Below, one piece after another: positions 8,460-13,723 of a DNA stretch of 15,656 bases (position 1 is the stretch's first letter; every line of letters starts with the position of its first letter). This DNA is from Veillonella sp. (lineage in GTDB: Bacteria > Bacillota > Negativicutes > Veillonellales > Veillonellaceae): assembly GCF_019414865.1 (NCBI RefSeq), contig NZ_DXLG01000035.1:1-15656 (forward strand), given 5' to 3'. The position numbers and the translations under genes are program-made. A model generated the notes under the pieces. That model was not told where the DNA came from, made no database searches, and saw only the letters and a program-made list of their open reading frames with translations.

Positions 8460-9385
8460 ATCCCTTAATTACCATTGTTGGACCAACGGCAGTAGGCAAA
8501 ACAGATCTTACCTTAGACTTAGCAGAACAGCTACATGCTGAGGTTATTTCTGGTGATGCTTACCAAGTATATAAACAACTCAATATTGGTACCGCTAAAC
8601 CATCGGCGGATGAACTTAAGCGTGTGAAACATCATCTTATCGATATATTAGAACCAAATGATTCATATTCAGTGTCTATTTTCCAAAATCAAGCTAAAGA
8701 GATAATTGGTAGACTAAATGACAGGAATATTCTACCTATTCTGTCTGGTGGTACCGGGTTATATGTTCAATCGTTATTAGAAAACTATAACTTTAATGAC
8801 GTTAAGCCTGATGAAGATTTACGATTAGAACTAGATGAGCTATTTAATACTAAAGGTATTGATGGTTTACGAGAATATGCTTTCACATTAGGAAGAAAAC
8901 ATAATATAGAAATTCAATATAGTGATAAGCATCGTTTGTATCGAGCTATTGAAATATTGCATCATGGTGATATAGATTCGTTACGTAATCAGACTAAAGA
9001 TGGCATATCTTATAAAGGGCCTGTTATCGGTCTTATGAGAGATCGTGATCAGTTATATGAACGCATTAATTTACGCGTTGATATGATGTTTGATGCAGGT
9101 TTGATTGAAGAGGTTGAGCAACTTGTTAAGTCCGGTGTAAATCCTGATTGCCAAGCCTTTAAGGGGATTGGTTATAAAGAGGTTGTAGACTATATAAATG
9201 GCACTATTAACCTTGATGAATGTAGAGATTTGATCAAGAAAAATACTCGTCACTTCGCAAAGCGACAAATCACTTGGTATAAGCGCATGCCATATATTGA
9301 ATGGATTCATATTGATAATAATACATCTAAAGATTTTATATTTAATAAAGCTATGGAATTAATTCGTAGAGAAGGATTAGCATGA
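8456..9385 (+). CDS. miaA: tRNA dimethylallyltransferase MiaA
   Basis: MiaA transfers a dimethylallyl group from DMAPP to N6 of A37 in tRNAs reading UNN codons, giving the i6A37 that MiaB then methylthiolates. The 309 residues include the P-loop-like GPTAVGKT (9-16), GDAYQVYKQLNIGTAKP (33-49, the catalytic Asp region), the SGGTGLYV motif, the HRLYRAIEI helix, GIGYKEV, and the C-terminal ARQITWYKR-type sequence (AKRQITWYKRM). The usual Ser after the catalytic Asp (DS) is Ala here. The start is GTG, 5 nt after AAGGAG, overlapping the stop of the preceding gene by 4 nt (GTGA); an overlapping ATG two bases earlier is out of frame. Its own stop overlaps the next ATG (ATGA). No hfq gene follows, unlike in many bacteria. 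Confidence 0.95.
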   Translation: MNPLITIVGPTAVGKTDLTLDLAEQLHAEVISGDAYQVYKQLNIGTAKPSADELKRVKHHLIDILEPNDSYSVSIFQNQAKEIIGRLNDRNILPILSGGTGLYVQSLLENYNFNDVKPDEDLRLELDELFNTKGIDGLREYAFTLGRKHNIEIQYSDKHRLYRAIEILHHGDIDSLRNQTKDGISYKGPVIGLMRDRDQLYERINLRVDMMFDAGLIEEVEQLVKSGVNPDCQAFKGIGYKEVVDYINGTINLDECRDLIKKNTRHFAKRQITWYKRMPYIEWIHIDNNTSKDFIFNKAMELIRREGLA

Positions 9386-10620
9386 CATTAGAAGAAATAC
9401 GTAGTAAAGCCCTTGAGATGGCTGAACCTGAATTTAAAAAGTTTGAACCTATTGCATTAGCCAATACAAAAAAGGTATTAGAAGCCTTTAAAGAGTGCCA
9501 AGTATCTGACTATCATTTTACAGGTACTACGGGCTATGGTTATAACGATGTGGGCCGTGAGAAGTTAGACGAAGTATTCGCTTATGTATTTAAAGGTGAA
9601 AAAGCCATCGTTCGTCCTCATTTTGTATCTGGTACTCATGCACTAGCAACAACTCTTATTGCATTAATGGGTAATGGATCTAAAGGTACGGAGTTTATCT
9701 ATGCAGTAGGGGCTCCTTACGATACGATGCAATCCGTAATTGGTGCTGCTCGTGAAGTACGTGGTTCTTTAGTAGAAAAAGGCTTTACTTATACTGAGGT
9801 ACCATTGAAAGATAATACCTATGATGTTGAAGCTATTGCTAACGCCGTTAATGATAATACGCGAGTAGTAGTGATTCAACGCTCTCGTGGTTATAGTACG
9901 CGTGAACCGTTATCTATTGCAGATATTAAGATTATTGTAGATGCTGTAAAAGCTAAAAACTCGAATACTATTTGTTTCGTAGATAATTGTTATGGTGAGT
10001 TTACAGAGCTTCAAGAACCTTTAGAAGCAGGCGCAGATATTATGGCTGGTTCTCTCATTAAGAATGCTGGGGGCGGTTTAGCACCAACAGGTGGCTATAT
10101 CGTAGGTCGTGAAGACTTAGTTGAAGATGCAGCGTACCAACTCACTGCTCCTGGACTTGGTGATCATATGGGCTCTTATGCGCCTGGTTACCGTTTATTC
10201 TTCCAAGGGTTGTTTATGGCTCCTCACGTAGTATTACAAGCTCTTAAAGGGGCCGTATATACGGCTGCAGTAGGTGAATTGTTAGGGTATGATGTATTCC
10301 CTAAGGTAAATGCTGATCGCTATGATTTAATTCAAGCTATTAATCTAAAAAATGGAGAAGAAATGGAGCACTTCTGTGTAGGTATGCAAGCATATTCTCC
10401 TGTAGATGCTCACGTACATCCTATTCCTGGTGATATGCCTGGGTACGAAGATAAAATCATCATGGCTGGTGGTACCTTTGTACAAGGCTCTTCTATTGAA
10501 TTAAGTGCAGATGGTCCTGTTCGTCCTCCGTATACGATTTTCATGCAAGGTGGACTTGTATTTGAACATTCTATGCTCGGTATTCTAGGAGCCGCTGAAG
10601 AGCTTTTAAAACATAGATAA
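9382..10620 (+). CDS. Methionine gamma-lyase-family PLP enzyme (aluminium-resistance type)
   Basis: The 412-residue protein fits the family annotated as methionine gamma-lyase family / aluminium resistance protein, a fold-type I PLP enzyme related to cystathionine lyases. Visible features are YGYNDVGREKLDEVFA near residues 52-70, the PLP phosphate-contact segment SGTHALATTL, FVDNCYGEF (the Asp that contacts the pyridine nitrogen), MAGSLIKNAGGG with the probable Schiff-base lysine K227, and PTGGYIVGR. The last third contains HPIPGDMPGYEDKIIMAGGTF, typical of this group. No targeting signal is present, so it is cytosolic. It starts inside the miaA stop codon (ATGA), preceded by GAGAAGGA, and is the last gene of the operon. 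The real substrate is not established for this family; the family names should be read as labels, not functions. Confidence 0.88.
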   Translation: MTLEEIRSKALEMAEPEFKKFEPIALANTKKVLEAFKECQVSDYHFTGTTGYGYNDVGREKLDEVFAYVFKGEKAIVRPHFVSGTHALATTLIALMGNGSKGTEFIYAVGAPYDTMQSVIGAAREVRGSLVEKGFTYTEVPLKDNTYDVEAIANAVNDNTRVVVIQRSRGYSTREPLSIADIKIIVDAVKAKNSNTICFVDNCYGEFTELQEPLEAGADIMAGSLIKNAGGGLAPTGGYIVGREDLVEDAAYQLTAPGLGDHMGSYAPGYRLFFQGLFMAPHVVLQALKGAVYTAAVGELLGYDVFPKVNADRYDLIQAINLKNGEEMEHFCVGMQAYSPVDAHVHPIPGDMPGYEDKIIMAGGTFVQGSSIELSADGPVRPPYTIFMQGGLVFEHSMLGILGAAEELLKHR

Positions 10621-10626
10621 TTCTTT

Positions 10627-10660
10627 GAATCCCTTTTGTTATGAGAAAGGGATTCTTTTT
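10627..10660 (+). terminator. Rho-independent terminator closing the mutSL-miaA operon
   Basis: A perfect 10-bp stem, GAATCCCTTT with AAAGGGATTC, encloses a 9-nt loop and runs directly into TTTTT-A-TTT. It begins 7 nt after the stop of the PLP enzyme gene. The opposite strand has no T run after the stem, so it works only for + strand transcripts. Confidence 0.93.
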
Positions 10661-10670
10661 ATTTCAAATC

Positions 10671-10700
10671 TTTTCAATATACCTAATTCTAGGCTATAAT
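10671..10700 (+). promoter_or_regulatory. Candidate sigma-A promoter for mnmA
   Basis: A perfect -10 box TATAAT (10695-10700) has a TTTTCA (4 of 6 to TTGACA) 18 bp upstream. A start around 10706-10708 would give a 5' leader of about 113 nt. A second TATAAT at 10710-10715 has no good -35 box and sits inside an inverted repeat. It follows a strong terminator, so a promoter is needed here. Confidence 0.55.
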
Positions 10701-10731
10701 ATAAGTTGCTATAATTTCATAGCAATACTAC

Positions 10732-10748
10732 TCGGACTTTTACACCGA
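10732..10748 (+). promoter_or_regulatory. Anticodon-arm-like hairpin H2 (Lys UUU-type loop)
   Basis: The stem TCGG/CCGA plus one A-A opposition encloses CTTTTAC. Read as tRNA positions 32-38 this is C32, U33, UUU at 34-36, A37, C38, the anticodon of tRNA-Lys(UUU), an MnmA substrate. Position 38 is A in the tRNA-Lys sequences I recall, so the match is to the class and not exact. Confidence 0.45.
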
Positions 10749-10764
10749 ACTAGTGTTTTACACG

Positions 10765-10781
10765 TCAGGCTTTCACCCTGA
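10765..10781 (+). promoter_or_regulatory. Anticodon-arm-like hairpin H4 (Glu UUC-type loop)
   Basis: Five perfect base pairs (TCAGG/CCTGA) enclose CTTTCAC, the exact geometry of a tRNA anticodon arm. Loop CUUUCAC is the same as the anticodon loop of bacterial tRNA-Glu(UUC) as I know it from E. coli and B. subtilis, and tRNA-Glu is a substrate of MnmA, encoded next. Confidence 0.55.
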
Positions 10782-10808
10782 TTAGTTTTATGATCAAGAG
10801 ATCATTAA

Positions 10809-10814
10809 AAGGAG
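10809..10814 (+). promoter_or_regulatory. Ribosome binding site of mnmA
   Basis: AAGGAG lies 5 nt before the ATG at 10820 and 3 nt after hairpin H5. It fixes the start over an in-frame ATG at 10790, which lies in the H5 stem and has no ribosome site. Confidence 0.75.
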
Positions 10815-10819
10815 AAAGT

Positions 10820-11881
10820 ATGGAAAAAGTTATCGCTGTAGCTATGAGTGGCGGCGTAGACAGTTCTTTAACTGCTGCAATGCTACTAAAACAAGGCTAT
10901 AAAGTATTTGGTATTACCCTATGGCTGTGGGTGAGTGGTACACCTTATGATTCAGTGCCTCTCGCTGTAACAGATGCTAAGAAGATGTGTGATTTTCTTG
11001 GTATTGAGCATCATGTTATCGATGCTCGCGATGTATTCTACGATAATGTAGTAGATTACTTTGTAAAAGAATATGCCTATGGTCGTACACCAAATCCTTG
11101 TGTATTTTGTAACAAAAATATCAAGTTTGATTTGATGCTCAACCGTGCTCTTGAACTTGGTGCCACACATATGGTTACAGGCCATTATGCACAGGTTAAT
11201 TATAATGAACAAACAGGTTTATATGAGTTACATAAAGGTGTTGATCCTACAAAAGACCAAAGTTATGTTATGTACAATATGAACCAACGCATTTTGAGTC
11301 ACCTCATGTTCCCACTAGGTGGTCAATGTAAGACTGAAACACGTAAGTTAGCTGCTGAATACGATTTACCAGTAGCTAAAAAACCAGATAGTGTAGATAT
11401 TTGTTTCTTGCCTCACGGTAACTACCAAAAACTCGTAGTAGAAGAAATGAAGGATAAACCAAAGTCTGGTAATATCGTTACTGAAGATGGTGAGGTATTA
11501 GGTAAGCATAATGGCTTATTTAATTACACTATTGGCCAACGTAAGGGCCTTGGAATTGCATATAAGCATCCATTATATGTAATTGGCTTTAATGGTGAAC
11601 GCAATGAAGTCATTGTAGGTTCTAATGATCGACTTTTTACGAATCGTATGATTTGTAAGTTCTATAATTTCCTGGATGATACGATTCATAAAGAATTAAA
11701 AGCAGAAGGTAAAATTCGCTATGCAGCAAATCCTTCACCTTGTACTGCACGTATCTTAGATGATGATACGATGGAAGTTATCTTCGAAGAACCACAACGG
11801 GCTATTACACCAGGTCAGTCCGTAGCCTTTTATAATGGCACTCAACTATTAGGAGGTGCTGTTATCGATCGCGTATGTTAG
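10820..11881 (+). CDS. mnmA: tRNA-specific 2-thiouridylase MnmA
   Basis: MnmA makes s2U34 in the wobble position of tRNA-Lys(UUU), tRNA-Glu(UUC) and tRNA-Gln(UUG), using ATP to adenylate U34 and then adding sulfur. The 353-residue product begins MEKVIAVAMSGGVDSS with the PP-loop at residues 9-15 (MSGGVDS). It continues with the tRNA-binding segment around GRTPNPCVFCNKNIKF, the second active-site cysteine C195 in DSVDICFLP, the GLFNYTIGQRKGLGI motif and a C-terminal beta-barrel. C97 aligns with the catalytic cysteine of E. coli MnmA; C94 gives an extra CxxC, a pattern proposed to hold an iron-sulfur cluster with C195. The start follows a strong ribosome site. It is the first gene after a terminator and has a long structured leader, so it is probably regulated at RNA level. 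lepA follows after 38 nt. Confidence 0.96.
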   Translation: MEKVIAVAMSGGVDSSLTAAMLLKQGYKVFGITLWLWVSGTPYDSVPLAVTDAKKMCDFLGIEHHVIDARDVFYDNVVDYFVKEYAYGRTPNPCVFCNKNIKFDLMLNRALELGATHMVTGHYAQVNYNEQTGLYELHKGVDPTKDQSYVMYNMNQRILSHLMFPLGGQCKTETRKLAAEYDLPVAKKPDSVDICFLPHGNYQKLVVEEMKDKPKSGNIVTEDGEVLGKHNGLFNYTIGQRKGLGIAYKHPLYVIGFNGERNEVIVGSNDRLFTNRMICKFYNFLDDTIHKELKAEGKIRYAANPSPCTARILDDDTMEVIFEEPQRAITPGQSVAFYNGTQLLGGAVIDRVC

Positions 11882-11919
11882 AAAGGAGAATACAAGTTCC
11901 TTGAACTTGTTTACATAGT
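11882..11919 (+). promoter_or_regulatory. Hairpin-separated ribosome binding region of lepA
   Basis: The only good Shine-Dalgarno before lepA, AAAGGAG at 11882-11888, is 31 nt from the ATG. Between them ACAAGTTC (11892-11899) and GAACTTGT (11903-11910) form a perfect 8-bp stem with a 3-nt loop. Folding would leave about 12 unpaired nt between the ribosome site and the ATG. No T run follows, so it is not a terminator. Confidence 0.6.
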
Positions 11920-13719
11920 ATGTCAACGAAAAAGATTAGAAACTTCTGTATTATAGCTCATATTGACCATGGTAAATCTACCATCGCCGACAGATTAATT
12001 GAATATACTGGCACATTACAAAAACGAGAAATGGAAGCGCAAGTCCTAGACTCCATGGATTTGGAACGAGAACGTGGTATTACTATTAAAGCGCAATCTG
12101 TTCGAATTTTGTATAAAGCACAAGATGGAGAAGAGTATACTTTAAACCTTATCGATACTCCTGGCCATGTGGATTTCAGCTATGAAGTATCTCGTTCTCT
12201 TGCAGCTTGTGAAGGTGCATTACTAGTAGTAGATGCTGCACAAGGTGTAGAGGCTCAAACGTTGGCGAATGTGTATCTCGCTTTAGAACATGATCTTGAA
12301 ATTATTCCTGTTATCAATAAAATAGATTTGCCTTCTGCCGATCCTGATCGGGTTAAACATGAAATTGAAGATATCATTGGTTTAGACGCATCAGAAGCAG
12401 TATTATGTTCTGCTAAATCTGGCATTGGCATTCCAGATATTTTAGAAGCCATTGTAAATAAGGTGCCTGCACCACCAGATAAATCTGATGAACCAACAAG
12501 AGCATTGATTTTTGATAGCCGCTTTGATGCTTATAAAGGTGCTATTGCTTATGTGCGCGTAAAAGAAGGTACTATTAAAACAAAAGATACCATTCGCATG
12601 ATGCATGATAATAAGGATTTTGATGTAACAGAGCTCGGTATCTTTACACCAAATCTTGTGCCTGTTCAGGAATTACCATGTGGTTCTGTAGGTTGTATTG
12701 CGGCAAGTATTAAGAATGTAGCAGACTGTCACGTAGGTGATACGGTAACATTAGCTGATAATCCTGCACCAGAACCATTACCAGGTTATCGTAAGGCTGT
12801 ATCTATGGTATATTGTGGTCTCTATCCGACAGAGTCTAAAGATTACGAAAATCTTCGTGATGCATTAGAAAAATTACAGCTTAATGATGCTGCCTTAGAA
12901 TATGAAGCTGAAACATCCTTGGCATTGGGATTTGGTTTCCGTTGTGGCTTCCTTGGACTTTTACATATGGACGTTATTCAAGAACGGTTAGAGCGTGAAT
13001 ATAACTTATCCCTTATTACAACAGCTCCATCTGTAAACTACAAGGTTTATAAGACGAATGGGGAAATGCTTGAAGTGGATAACCCTGCTAAATTACCACC
13101 ACCAACTGAAATCGATTACATTGAAGAACCATATGTAAAAGCTACTACAATTGTGCCTAAAGACTTTGTTGGTACTATTATGGAGTTATCTCAAGATAAA
13201 CGTGGTGAATATCAATCCATGGAATATTTGGATGAAACACGTGTATCCGTTGTGTATCACTTGCCTTTGAGTGAAATTATTTACGACTACTTTGATAAAT
13301 TGAAATCCGCTACAAAAGGTTATGCATCTCTTGACTATGAGTTGATTGGGTATAAACAATCTCCAATGGTTAAGATGGATATTTTGTTAAATGGTGATCC
13401 TGTGGATGCGTTGTCTATTATCGTACATAAGGACCGTGCTGCTACACGTGGTCGTGCGTTAGCTGAAAAATTAAAAGAATTGATTCCTCGTCAAATGTTT
13501 GAAATTCCAATTCAAGCAGCGGTGGGCACGAAAATTGTGGCTCGTGAAACCGTAAAGGCTTGGCGTAAAGACGTTTTAGCCAAATGTTATGGTGGCGATA
13601 TTTCTCGTAAACGTAAACTCTTAGAAAAACAAAAAGCCGGTAAGAAACGCATGAAGTCAGTGGGCTCTGTAGAGATTCCACAAGAAGCATTCATGGCTAT
13701 TCTCAAGGTTGAGGACTAA
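11920..13719 (+). CDS. lepA: Elongation factor 4 (LepA), ribosome-associated GTPase
   Basis: LepA/EF4 binds the ribosome and has been linked to back-translocation and ribosome biogenesis under stress. The 599 residues show all G motifs of a translational GTPase: AHIDHGKST at 13-21, the RERGITI switch I region, DTPGHVDF from residue 79, NKIDLP and a G5 CSAKSG. EF-G-like domains II, III and V follow, then the LepA-specific C-terminal domain with GYKQSPMVKMDILLNG, HKDRA and the basic KRKLLEKQKAGKKRMK tail. Length is typical for the family. There is no in-frame start nearer to the upstream ribosome site (an in-frame TGA lies at 11902-11904), so the ATG preceding STKKIRNF is the start. hemW begins 4 nt after its stop, as in many bacteria where lepA and hemW are neighbours. 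Confidence 0.97.
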   Translation: MSTKKIRNFCIIAHIDHGKSTIADRLIEYTGTLQKREMEAQVLDSMDLERERGITIKAQSVRILYKAQDGEEYTLNLIDTPGHVDFSYEVSRSLAACEGALLVVDAAQGVEAQTLANVYLALEHDLEIIPVINKIDLPSADPDRVKHEIEDIIGLDASEAVLCSAKSGIGIPDILEAIVNKVPAPPDKSDEPTRALIFDSRFDAYKGAIAYVRVKEGTIKTKDTIRMMHDNKDFDVTELGIFTPNLVPVQELPCGSVGCIAASIKNVADCHVGDTVTLADNPAPEPLPGYRKAVSMVYCGLYPTESKDYENLRDALEKLQLNDAALEYEAETSLALGFGFRCGFLGLLHMDVIQERLEREYNLSLITTAPSVNYKVYKTNGEMLEVDNPAKLPPPTEIDYIEEPYVKATTIVPKDFVGTIMELSQDKRGEYQSMEYLDETRVSVVYHLPLSEIIYDYFDKLKSATKGYASLDYELIGYKQSPMVKMDILLNGDPVDALSIIVHKDRAATRGRALAEKLKELIPRQMFEIPIQAAVGTKIVARETVKAWRKDVLAKCYGGDISRKRKLLEKQKAGKKRMKSVGSVEIPQEAFMAILKVED

Positions 13720-13723
13720 TATA

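Larger units (their letters stand above)
10706..10805 (+). promoter_or_regulatory. Structured 5' leader of mnmA with anticodon-arm-like hairpins (candidate cis-regulatory RNA)
   Basis: Five consecutive stem-loops fill the leader. H1 is TTGCTAT/ATAGCAA (10706-10725, 6-nt loop). H2 is TCGG/CCGA (10732-10748), with an A-A opposition closing a 7-nt loop CTTTTAC. H3 is GTGT/ACAC (10753-10763), which can also be read as a loop GTTTTAC on a 2-bp stem. H4 is TCAGG/CCTGA (10765-10781), a perfect 5-bp stem with a 7-nt loop CTTTCAC. H5 is ATGATC/GATCAT with loop AAGA (10790-10805), ending 3 nt before the ribosome site. AACTA (10748-10752) and TAGTT (10783-10787) can close H3 and H4 into a three-way junction. 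H2 and H4 match at 12 of 17 positions and differ at one stem pair by G-C versus A-T. No T-arm, acceptor stem, T-box sequence or terminator run is present, so it is neither a tRNA gene nor a T-box riboswitch. Function is inferred from structure only. Confidence 0.6.

Noticed and set aside
10252..10265. Perfect 14-bp palindrome GCCGTATATACGGC inside the PLP enzyme gene
   Set aside because: About one palindrome of this length is expected by chance in a window of this size, and it lies mid-gene in ordinary codons.
10731..10787. A tRNA gene or tRNA fragment
   Set aside because: The hairpins resemble anticodon arms only. There is no acceptor stem, no D-arm and no GGTTCGAATCC-type T-arm, and the arms are repeated at 15-18 nt intervals.
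10706..10819. A T-box riboswitch controlling mnmA
   Set aside because: No conserved T-box sequence, no antiterminator/terminator pair and no T run; mnmA is not an amino-acid or aminoacylation gene.
10790..10819. An mnmA start at 10790
   Set aside because: The ATG lies in a hairpin stem without a ribosome site, and the added 10 residues are not family-like; AAGGAG serves the ATG at 10820.
10952..11212. Open frames on the minus strand, e.g. inside mnmA, mutL and lepA
   Set aside because: They lie fully within strongly supported genes, have no ribosome sites or recognisable motifs, and look like by-products of codon bias.
13709..13723. A TTG start for hemW inside lepA
   Set aside because: It overlaps the lepA end, and a better-spaced ATG follows at 13724.
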